From positions 1 through 47,385 of IMG/VR virus record IMGVR_UViG_3300017967_000043: a stretch of DNA of 47,385 nt; one strand, given 5' to 3'. Numbering within the stretch: the stretch's first letter is position 1; every line of letters starts with the position of its first letter. The stretch comes from a virus. The translations under genes and the position numbers were made by a program. This document shows, piece after piece, positions 31,167 to 40,400 of this stretch. The notes under the pieces were generated by a model. The model was given only the letters and a program-made list of their open reading frames with translations. It made no database searches and was not told the DNA's origin.

Positions 31167-32348
31167 ATGGCAAAAGAAATTCTGCAACTAGGTAATGCTG
31201 CCAACGACGGAACGGGTGACTCCCTCCGAGCGGGTGGCACCAAAGTCAATGCAAACTTCACCGAGTTGTATGATGCCCTCGGCGGAACTGCTGGCGCTCA
31301 AAATATTCTAGTTAGTACCGCATCCCCAAATGTAGGCGATGCACTGACCTGGAATGGAAGTGCTTTCACTCCTGCCAGACCAACAAATAAAAACCTCTTA
31401 GAGGAAAACCTCAACGTTAACGGATTTAACATTGTTTCCTCTAATAATGGTAATATTCTTCTTCAGTCTGATGGTACTGGAGACATCATTTTTAGAAATG
31501 GATCTAACGGCACCGATACAATCATTGATGGTGCTGACGGATTCTTCAAGTGGAATGCACCATATACGAGTGCATCCGATCTTCCAGTATTCAGCACTTA
31601 CGTTGGCATGTTTGCCTATGTTGCTGATGTAAGTAAAGCATACTACTCAAACGGAACTGCCTGGGTCAACCTGATTGACACCGAAACTGGCAGAATCCAA
31701 GATCTTTCAAACGTTCAAGATACGAATTACACTGACGGTCAAGTTCCTACCTGGAATGCTGTCAACGGTCGCTTTGAACCTGGCACTGGTGGTGGTGCTG
31801 GTGGTGGTAATATCTTCGCTACCTTCAATGCTGACACAGGTTCTACCACCGCTCTGGGCGCTACTGACACGCTGACTGTTACTGGTGGAACTGACATCTC
31901 AACCACGATTAGTGGAGATACCCTTACCATTGCCTACACTGGTGGTGGAGGATTTTCATTTACTGGAACTCCTGCTGAGGGTGATACTCTTTATTATGAT
32001 GGGAACAACTGGGTTCCCGTTAGTTCGCCTGCGATGAAATGGACTCTTGGTACAGATGGAACTAACTCTCACTATACTTTCAGTGGTCCTGGTTTCAGTG
32101 GTGCTATCAATGATCCTCCTCTGTATCTGCATAGGGGTCATACTTACATCTTTAATAATTCTGCACTATACACCGTCCACCCATTTGAAATTCGTCAGTC
32201 TTCTGGTGGTTCTGCCTATACCGCTGGTGTCACGAATGATGGGGCAGGAAGAACTACTTTCGTAGTTCCCATGGATGCACCTGCTACTCTTTATTATCAA
32301 TGCACTGTTCATGGTGCAATGGGCAATCAGATCGTAATCGTATCGTAA
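31167..32348 (+). CDS. Fibre-type protein with C-terminal cupredoxin-like domain (393 aa)
   Basis: The N-terminus, GNAANDGTGDSLRAGGTKVN then NFTELYDALGG, is the attachment segment seen in many marine phage fibre proteins. The middle contains short beta repeats and a LSNVQDTNYTDGQVPTWN motif common in fibres, followed by a Gly-rich linker. From about residue 310 the sequence is cupredoxin-like: LYLHRGHTYIFNNSA, His 338 in VHPFEIR, and the C-terminal ligand loop Cys 379, His 382, Met 385 in YYQCTVHGAMGN. The Cys-x2-His-x2-Met spacing is that of amicyanin-type type-1 copper sites. If copper is bound, the virion would carry a redox or metal-sequestering centre. Overall fold is inferred from these motifs. 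Confidence 0.75.
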   Translation: MAKEILQLGNAANDGTGDSLRAGGTKVNANFTELYDALGGTAGAQNILVSTASPNVGDALTWNGSAFTPARPTNKNLLEENLNVNGFNIVSSNNGNILLQSDGTGDIIFRNGSNGTDTIIDGADGFFKWNAPYTSASDLPVFSTYVGMFAYVADVSKAYYSNGTAWVNLIDTETGRIQDLSNVQDTNYTDGQVPTWNAVNGRFEPGTGGGAGGGNIFATFNADTGSTTALGATDTLTVTGGTDISTTISGDTLTIAYTGGGGFSFTGTPAEGDTLYYDGNNWVPVSSPAMKWTLGTDGTNSHYTFSGPGFSGAINDPPLYLHRGHTYIFNNSALYTVHPFEIRQSSGGSAYTAGVTNDGAGRTTFVVPMDAPATLYYQCTVHGAMGNQIVIVS

Positions 32349-32354
32349 TAATAA

Positions 32355-35300
32355 ATGGCAAGGACAGTACCTGGAAGCGGAGCAGTAATCAAACCCCTGT
32401 TCAATAAGGAGTTTGGTGTATCTAGTGTTGTCGTTTTGGAGAATGGATCTGGATACGATCCTGCAGATCCTCCTCAACTAGAGGTAGACAACTGCGGCAC
32501 ACCCGAAATACCTGCACTCTTATACCCAATCATTGAGAGTGGTAAGATTACTCACGTCAGAGTCTTGGTCTCTGGTAAGGGATATGACCCCTTAAGAATC
32601 AACATTACGGCAAATCAGGATGACAATAAAGTCATCAATACTTTTGATGTAAGATCTATTCTTACTAGTGTATCAGTTTCCATTACAACGGGTGCATTTG
32701 ATGGGGATCGCTTGATCCTGAGAACTAACAATATTCCCGACCCTGCTATAACTGGTTCATTTCCCAGTGCATTTAACAATAACAACATTTATGCCTCAAA
32801 TTACAATCATGTGATTGTATATCGTGGTGGTAAAGATATTCCCAAATTAAATAATGATGAGCGTAGGTCAGAACAAGTTGGTATCTTAGCCAATGGTTCT
32901 CCTCTGTTTTCACCTGATGCTGGCACTGATGGGGTTCCTCCAGTTGGATTCCATTACAATGCTGTAAAAACTAATTTTTATGATCATGATGCCTATCATG
33001 GGTATCCAACTAATGAAAATCTTTATGTGTTTCAAGATTCTGAGATAATTGATTCTTTTTCTCAGGGTCTTTTTAATATTAAATCTTATTTCTCAACTTC
33101 CAATTTTAGTGGAGATAAGTCTCGTCATACTAATGGTCACAGTAAAGTCCTTGGAATATCTTATGATGGATATCCAATCTACGGTCCTTATGGTTACACA
33201 TCTCCTCTTGATGACCAGTCTGCGGTAAAGAGAATTGAGACTGGATATCGGTTAAGAACTGGTGTTGAGATTGATGGTAATCGTGCCACGATCAATACAC
33301 CAGCAGCCGCAACCTACACAATTACTGTGCAGGAAGTAGATGGAGTCAACAAATATATTGTTAATGGTGGTTCATTTACAAACGCAGTTGCTCCTGTACT
33401 TCTGCTGAATCGTGGAGACACGATCACATTCAATCAAGATGATGCTTCCAATCAACAGCATCCTATCTTACTCAGCGATGTAATCGGAGATAGTGCTGGA
33501 CAGGCGTGGCACGCTACTGGCAGAACTCCACAGGACAGAGACGATCTATATGAAAGAGGAGTAACATATTTCCTAAATGGAAGTGCAGTATCATATGCAG
33601 ATTACATTTCTGGATTTGGAGCAGCAACTACTCGTTCTCTGCAAATTGTAATTCCTGATTATTCACCTGCAAACTTTAGTTATTTTTGCTACTATCACCC
33701 GTTAATGGGAAATAAGTCCAACAACCTTGGACACACTGCAGGAACTTTCATTGAAGATTATATCTATGATTCCAATGTTGGCGATCTTGACGAATATAAC
33801 GGTAGGTATTGTGTAACTCCAGAGTATCCCAATGGAACTTACGCATACTTCCTAACTACAGATGCATCTGGAGATCCAGAATATCCGTATTGTATCGGAG
33901 AATATTATTATAGTTCGGTAGTTAGATATGGTGAACAACCACCTGCAGCAAATCTTGAGGTCCCTCAAGGTGCTAGAGCAGAAGTAATTCTTAGCGAATC
34001 CAATCCTGGAGAGGTTGAGTACGTTAAGATGATTGCTGGTGGTGATGGATATTTTGGAACTGCCCGAGCAGATATTCTCGGTGGTGAAGGATCTGGTGCA
34101 ACAGCAGTCCCAGTAACTCAGTCAATCAGTGGTTTGTCCCTGGTTTCCCCTGGTAGATCTTACATCACTCCACCTACACTATTCTTCCAAGGTGGTGGTG
34201 GACAAGGTGCTGAAGGTGTTGCTAACATTGACACTTCAGGCATTCTTACCGACATTTCCATTGCAAATCCTGGTAGATTCTATCAGGAACCACCATATAT
34301 TTTGATCACTGGTGGCGGTGGTGTTGGCGCAAAGGCAACGGCTAGAATTTCTCAAGGCGAAGTTGTCGGTATTGATGTTACTGATCCTGGTAGAGGATAC
34401 ACTTCTCCACCAAATATCATCTTCACAAAACTGGTAAACGTAAAGAGAAAAGTTAGGAATCGTCAGTCATTTAATTCGGCATCTTTTTACATCACTGCAC
34501 TTGAGAAGTCTCTCAACACCAGTGATGATGAAGTAATTGTACAATCAACTGATGCATTCCCTGGTTCTGGTACGTTTATTCTGGGAAAAGAGATTATTGA
34601 ATACACCAGTAAGAACGCGAAAAAGTTCTTAGGGTGTACTCGTGGAACTAACTTTAGATATGACCAGCGCGTTATTGTTGATGGCATCCAGAACGTTAAT
34701 GGCGTGTCTACTTACGAATTCAATGTAGGAGACAGACTTGTTCGTAGAATTGAAAATGCATCCAACAAAATTGCAAAAGTATATGATTGGAATCCCAATA
34801 CTAGAGAACTGTTTGTAATCTTTGAGATTGATGAACTTGCTTTCATTGATGCTGGTATTCCCTCTACTTCAGATAGAACGGTCGCATTTGACGCTGGAAC
34901 TCAATCATCTTCAAACGCACTTCAATTGCCACATGTTATTATTGATTCTATCGGTAATGACATTGTAGTTTATCAGTTGACTCTAACCGACAAAGCATTT
35001 GAAGATGATGATGAGTTGGATGGCGCTGGTGATGGAATTCCAGATGTTGTAAATACTGGAACTGATTTTGAAAATCAGATCAATCTTGATGGTGGAATTC
35101 CTTCATCCAAATATGGTATTGAAGAGACTCAAGGTGGACAAAATACTACTCTGTTCTCTATCGGTGATCAGGTCAAGGATGCATCCATTCCATTTAAGTT
35201 TGCAACTATTGAATCTGCAGGTGCTTTGGGTGATGGCGTTGAACATACTTCCAGACTCAAATTGAAGTTTTTGAGTACGGATAACAACGCAACTAATTTT

Positions 35301-35813
35301 GTTGTTGGCGAGACTGTAACTGGTCAAAACTCTGGTATTCAGGCAACAGTTGAATCCTGGGATCTAGCAAATAAAACTCTGACTGTAATTAACCCACAAC
35401 CATACTTTACAAATAACGTCAACCTCGGTATAAATGGATATTTTTATGAGTTCTCTGAGAAATCCACAGTAGTACAGATTCGTGTAGTTGATCCTGGTCT
35501 TGACTATACTGGTATTCCAACAATTACTGTTGAGAATAGTGGGGAACTTCAGGCGACTGGTACAGTTACGATGACTGGAGATGGTGACCAAGTTTCATCT
35601 ATCACCGTAACTAGTGGTGGATATGGATATGAAAAGACCATCACTGCTGGTACTCTTCACCCGACCGTCACCTTTACAAATGCTAATGGAGACACTACTG
35701 GTAATGGTGCAGTTGCTGAAGTCATTCTTGGGGGTGAAAAAGTCAGTGGTGCAGGTGGAGCATCGTGGAGAATTCAAAGTATTGAGTATGACACTTTGAT
35801 CCGCGACGAATAA
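32355..35813 (+). CDS. YHYH protein with inserted cupredoxin domain and GSGY repeats (1152 aa)
   Basis: In order: a GSGY-type beta repeat (about 25-45); first half of a YHYH domain (192-302), with GISYDGYPIYGPYGY; a cupredoxin-like insertion (316-455), with His 369 in QQHPILL and Cys 445, His 448, Met 451 in YFCYYHPLMGN; the rest of the YHYH domain (459-522), with GDLDEYNGRYCVTPEYPNG; further GSGY repeats (552-695 and 1042-1095); and an E-I-I-E-Y to CTRG module (709-778). The copper loop again has the amicyanin spacing. The protein lies six bases after its neighbour and is expected to be a virion component. ATG 32355 has no ribosome site, so coupling is probable. The role of the copper site is unknown. 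Confidence 0.8.
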   Translation: MARTVPGSGAVIKPLFNKEFGVSSVVVLENGSGYDPADPPQLEVDNCGTPEIPALLYPIIESGKITHVRVLVSGKGYDPLRINITANQDDNKVINTFDVRSILTSVSVSITTGAFDGDRLILRTNNIPDPAITGSFPSAFNNNNIYASNYNHVIVYRGGKDIPKLNNDERRSEQVGILANGSPLFSPDAGTDGVPPVGFHYNAVKTNFYDHDAYHGYPTNENLYVFQDSEIIDSFSQGLFNIKSYFSTSNFSGDKSRHTNGHSKVLGISYDGYPIYGPYGYTSPLDDQSAVKRIETGYRLRTGVEIDGNRATINTPAAATYTITVQEVDGVNKYIVNGGSFTNAVAPVLLLNRGDTITFNQDDASNQQHPILLSDVIGDSAGQAWHATGRTPQDRDDLYERGVTYFLNGSAVSYADYISGFGAATTRSLQIVIPDYSPANFSYFCYYHPLMGNKSNNLGHTAGTFIEDYIYDSNVGDLDEYNGRYCVTPEYPNGTYAYFLTTDASGDPEYPYCIGEYYYSSVVRYGEQPPAANLEVPQGARAEVILSESNPGEVEYVKMIAGGDGYFGTARADILGGEGSGATAVPVTQSISGLSLVSPGRSYITPPTLFFQGGGGQGAEGVANIDTSGILTDISIANPGRFYQEPPYILITGGGGVGAKATARISQGEVVGIDVTDPGRGYTSPPNIIFTKLVNVKRKVRNRQSFNSASFYITALEKSLNTSDDEVIVQSTDAFPGSGTFILGKEIIEYTSKNAKKFLGCTRGTNFRYDQRVIVDGIQNVNGVSTYEFNVGDRLVRRIENASNKIAKVYDWNPNTRELFVIFEIDELAFIDAGIPSTSDRTVAFDAGTQSSSNALQLPHVIIDSIGNDIVVYQLTLTDKAFEDDDELDGAGDGIPDVVNTGTDFENQINLDGGIPSSKYGIEETQGGQNTTLFSIGDQVKDASIPFKFATIESAGALGDGVEHTSRLKLKFLSTDNNATNFVVGETVTGQNSGIQATVESWDLANKTLTVINPQPYFTNNVNLGINGYFYEFSEKSTVVQIRVVDPGLDYTGIPTITVENSGELQATGTVTMTGDGDQVSSITVTSGGYGYEKTITAGTLHPTVTFTNANGDTTGNGAVAEVILGGEKVSGAGGASWRIQSIEYDTLIRDE

Positions 35814-35827
35814 AGTTTCAAAAGTAC

Positions 35828-35835
35828 GATAAATA
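35828..35835 (+). promoter_or_regulatory. T4-late-like promoter motif GATAAATA
   Basis: GATAAATA lies in the 45-base gap before gp8 and ends 23 bases before ATG 35859. The same octamer stands before the 6433 gene. Confidence 0.5.
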
Positions 35836-35858
35836 ACAAAGAGGAACTACCTTAGGCA

Positions 35859-37391
35859 ATGGCAGCACTACTTACTGACCAGTTCAGGATCTTTACGGCA
35901 CAGAAATTCATCAAATCTCTAGAGGGTCCAAACCCTTTGGATAGTGATGTGGTTGCTGGCGACGATAGAGATCGTCTGTATATCTTTATTGGTCGCCCCC
36001 AGGAATGGGACAACGAAAACTCTCCGCCGCAAGCGGTTGACTCGTTTGACGAGTTCTCTGATGCTTACGATGACATGATGTCTCTGAAGCGTGTTCTTGC
36101 TGCCGACACGATTCAGGTCGTCCGTCGTATTGACTGGATTCCCCCCGAACAAACCACTGGTGGTTTGGGTTTCACTTATGACATGTATCGTCATGACTAT
36201 TCTCCCACGAATACGGCGTCTTCTGGTGCGACTAAACTCTACGATTCAGATTTCTACGTCGTCAATTCAAACTATCAAGTATACAAGTGCATCTATAACG
36301 GCACTTCTCCTGCTGACCCTAACGGTAAGCCTTCTACTATTGAACCCACTGGTACTTCTACATCCATTATTACCACTTCCGATGGTTATAGGTGGAAGTA
36401 TATGTATACTATTCCTGTTGCACAGGTTCTGAAGTTCTTCTCTGCTGACTACATGCCCGTATTCAGTGATGCTTCGGTATCTTCTAACGCTGTTGCTGGT
36501 GAGATTGATAGTGTAGTTATTACTTCCTCGGGTTCTGGTTATAATAATGGTACATATGATAACGTTGCAATCAATGGCGACGGTGCTGGTGGTCGCGTAT
36601 CTATTGTCGTTGACGGTGGTCGTGTTATCTCCGCAACGGTGACCTCTGGTGGTACTGGATACTCCTTCGGTAAAGTTACCGTTGATGCTGTATCTGGTAT
36701 CGGTACTGGTGCAGGTGGACAAATTGATGTCATCATTCCTCCTCCTGGTGGTCATGGCAAAGATCCCGTTGTAGAAATGGGTGCATATCGTGTCATGATT
36801 AACGCCAAACTTTCCTACGATGAAGGTGCTGGCGACTTCCCGATTGATAACGACTATCGTCGTATTGGTCTGGTAACTAACCCGCTCAAGTTTGGTACTT
36901 CCGAACTTCTTTCAGATTTGACCCTATCTGCCTCTAAGGCAGTTATTTTCCCAACAACTTTCCAAGGTAACTTTATCCCTGACGAGACTATCACCCAAAC
37001 TCGTATTATCGGTGGTCAGTCCGTTACCGCAACTGGTAAAGTTGTTTCATGGAATCCGACAACTAAGGTTCTGAAATATTATCAAAACCGTGTTGACGGT
37101 ATCTTCCCTGCTGTTACTGGTTCTTTGAATGAATTTGATGGTTCAAATGCCATTCAGGGTGCTTCCTCTGGTGCATCTGGTGACCCAGATGTAAACTTCC
37201 CTGCAGTTCCCAATACTTCTTCCAGAACGATCAATAACACTGAGTATGATCTGGGTATGAAGTTTACTGCTGGGTATGCCAAATCCGAGATTGAATCTAA
37301 TAGTGGCAATGTTATCTACATAGATAATAGAAGGACCATTAGTCGTGCAAACGACCAGATTGAAGACATTAAGATCGTTATTGAATTCTAA
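35859..37391 (+). CDS. 8: Baseplate wedge subunit gp8
   Basis: The N-terminus MAALLTDQFRIFTAQKFIKS, the RLYIFIGRPQEWDNENSPPQ segment and the VVRRIDWIPP and YDMYRHDYSP segments are typical of cyanophage gp8, which joins gp7, gp10 and gp53 in the wedge. At 510 residues it is longer than T4 gp8 (334). Part of the extra length is a pair of GSGY-type beta repeats at about 214-294, the same module found in the giant protein. The conserved C-terminal strands (NVIYIDNRRTISRANDQIED) close the protein. The start is ATG 35859, downstream of GAGG and a late-like promoter. Confidence 0.87.
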   Translation: MAALLTDQFRIFTAQKFIKSLEGPNPLDSDVVAGDDRDRLYIFIGRPQEWDNENSPPQAVDSFDEFSDAYDDMMSLKRVLAADTIQVVRRIDWIPPEQTTGGLGFTYDMYRHDYSPTNTASSGATKLYDSDFYVVNSNYQVYKCIYNGTSPADPNGKPSTIEPTGTSTSIITTSDGYRWKYMYTIPVAQVLKFFSADYMPVFSDASVSSNAVAGEIDSVVITSSGSGYNNGTYDNVAINGDGAGGRVSIVVDGGRVISATVTSGGTGYSFGKVTVDAVSGIGTGAGGQIDVIIPPPGGHGKDPVVEMGAYRVMINAKLSYDEGAGDFPIDNDYRRIGLVTNPLKFGTSELLSDLTLSASKAVIFPTTFQGNFIPDETITQTRIIGGQSVTATGKVVSWNPTTKVLKYYQNRVDGIFPAVTGSLNEFDGSNAIQGASSGASGDPDVNFPAVPNTSSRTINNTEYDLGMKFTAGYAKSEIESNSGNVIYIDNRRTISRANDQIEDIKIVIEF

Positions 37392-37406
37392 TTTTTAGTA
37401 CCAAAG

Positions 37407-40400
37407 ATGCCGCAGAATACTAACCTTAACGTCACGCCGTATTACGACGATTTTGACAAGGATAAGAACTTTTATAAAGTGCTGTTCAGACCTGGATTCC
37501 CGATCCAGGCTCGTGAACTCACGACCATGCAATCAATCATGCAAAATCAGATTGAGAGCATGGGTACGCACTTCTTCAAGGAAGGTGCGATGGTCATCCC
37601 TGGTCAGATTGGTTATGACTTGAACGTCAATGCCATTCTGCTGCAGCAAAACTTCCTGGGTGCTGATGTTGAACTTTATAGGAAACAGTTAGACGGTAAG
37701 ATCATTACTGGTGTTACCACAGGTATTAAGGCAAAGGTACTTTATTCTATCTCTTCAGCTAGTAGTGAACGCGGCTATATCACTCTGTATGTGAAGTACA
37801 TTGATAGTGCTGATGCTACTTCCGAAGAGACTACAAAGAGTTTTAAGGACAACGAACAGTTGTTTGCTGATGGTGACATCACTTTTGGTACTACCTTGAT
37901 TGAGGAAGGTTCTCCCTTCGCTCAAATGCTTCCCTCAAATGCTACGGCAATTGCATCTTCTGCCTACATCAATGAGGGCGTATATTTTATTCGTGGATAT
38001 TTTGTTGACGTTCCTTCATCGTATATCATCCTTGATCAATATAGCAATACTCCATCCTACAGAGTTGGTCTAGAGGTTAGTGAATCTATTATTACTTCGG
38101 AAGACGATCCTTCTCTTAACGATAACGCTGCTGGTACTAGTAACTATTCGGCTCCTGGCGGACACCGATTTAGGATCAGAACGACTCTGGTAAAGAAGGC
38201 AGTTGACGATACTTCAGATAAAAACTTTATTGAACTTCTTCGTATTGTCAACTCTAAGGTTCAGCAGTTTGTTGAGAGAACTGAATACTCTGAACTGGAG
38301 AAGACGATGGCTCTCCGTACCTACGAAGAGTCTGGCGACTATGCAGTTGATAGTTTTGATATCAACTTTAGAGAGCACCTGAATGATGGATTTAATGATG
38401 GTGTTTATGATCCTGGCGAAGTTTCGGAAGATGGTCAAGTAGCATCTGAGGAATATGTTGCATGTGAGATTTCCCCAGGTAAAGCATATGTAAGGGGTTA
38501 TCGTATTGAGAATATCGCTCCTAAGTACGTTGATATTCCCAAAGCTAGAGATACTCGTTCCATTCAAAATACTATTATTCCTTTTGAACTGGCGCAGTCT
38601 TGTCTGGTAACCAACATCTATGGTTGGCCCAATCTTACTGGTCCTAACCTGACTTATAACTATCAGGTTCTGGAACTGCGTGACAGTTTTAACCCTGCAC
38701 AAAATGGTCAGACTCAAGGCAATATTATCGGTTTCTGCCGTACTGCACAACTCAGTCATGACCTAACCAATGGCGGTATCGTCAATGGTACTTTAGGAAA
38801 CATGCTCTACTTCTTTGATGTAGACATGTACACTGTGATTAACACGAGTGCAGACGTTTCAGCATCTTTGCAAGTTGGCGATCTCATTGTAGGTGCCACA
38901 TCTAATGCTAGAGGTTACATTCGTGAAATCAGTGGCACAACTATCAAACTTTTGGGTGTAAAGGGTAGTTTTAGAGACACTGAGCAAATCAATCTTGATG
39001 GCGTAGCTCTGACTTCTATCACCGCCGTATTTAATTACGACTTTATTGACACCAGAATGGTTCTTGGTCGCCAAGATCCCACTTCTCTGACCTCTACTAT
39101 TATCTTTACTGCAGACCTCCTGCTGAATACTGCTGAAGATATTAGTGGTAAGAACTTTAATGTTGATCTGACTTCGGGTTCTCCTGCAGGTGCTGACGCT
39201 CTGCTGTCTGGTTTCACTTCAAACTTCGCTGCCGACCTCCGTCCTGGCGATGTTCTGTCAGTTGGTGTTTCTGATCCTACTGGCACCAATACCTTCCGTG
39301 TTACTTCTGTAACTCAAGCAGACATCAATACTACTAGTGCAAACCAAAACAGTGGTACAGATATTATCTTTGGCACTCCTTCTGCACAGACTGTAACTCT
39401 GGATGCCAGTAAGACTATTGGTACTGTTGCAGATGGTGACTATACTAGAGTAACTCGTCTCCGTCCCAGAGTATTCCTTAAGGACTATCAGAATGGTAAC
39501 CTTACCATTGACATGCCCAAGGAATCTATCAAGTCTATCAGTGATGAATCTTTCACGGCGTATAGAACTTACAATGCTCAAACTATCATCAATGGTAGCA
39601 GAACTGTAACTCTTGGTGAGAACGAGCAGTTTGAAACTTTCAACAATGACAACTATGTCCTGGTTGTTGAAAACCAGGGATCCAGTGGCAACTATACTAC
39701 TGGTGAAATCATTGACATGGAAGCTGCCGTAAATGGTGGTATCATTGCAGTTACTTTCGGTGCTGACCGTCAGACCATGACGATCACCTCTCCTGGTGGT
39801 GCTGGAACTGGTCTCTATGACGTATCTACCATCAAACTGACTGCTGCCTTCTCTAAGAACGTTGTTCAGAGAAAGGTTAAGACTGCTGCTAAGATGCAGG
39901 TTTTGGAAGTTACTAAGACCTCTAACAATACCGATGCTCCTTTGTTTGGTCTAGCATACTCCAGACTGTATGGTACTCGTATTGAAGACCAAGAGATTTC
40001 ATTCGGTCTGAACGACGTTTATAAGGTCCATGCTGTTTACGAATCTAATGATGATCAAGCAGCAAAGATTCCCTTTGTAACTCTGGTTGAGTCCGCATTC
40101 TTTGCAAATGGTACTCTCATCACAGGTAAAACTTCTGGTGCTAGAGCAAGAGTAGTTGATTTTATTTCATCCACTCTTAAACTGTATCATGTAACCTTGG
40201 ATGGAACATTCCTTGCTGGAGAATTAGTTGAAGGTGTTGATAGTAATGGTGATGCAATCAGCGCATTTATTTCTGATGCTGATGGTGCCATTGAAACTGG
40301 TTCAACTGATATCACCGAGCAGTACACTCTGAACCCTGGACAAGACTCATATTACTATGATATTTCTCGTCTTGTTCGCGGTGCCACTTTTAGTGCTCCC

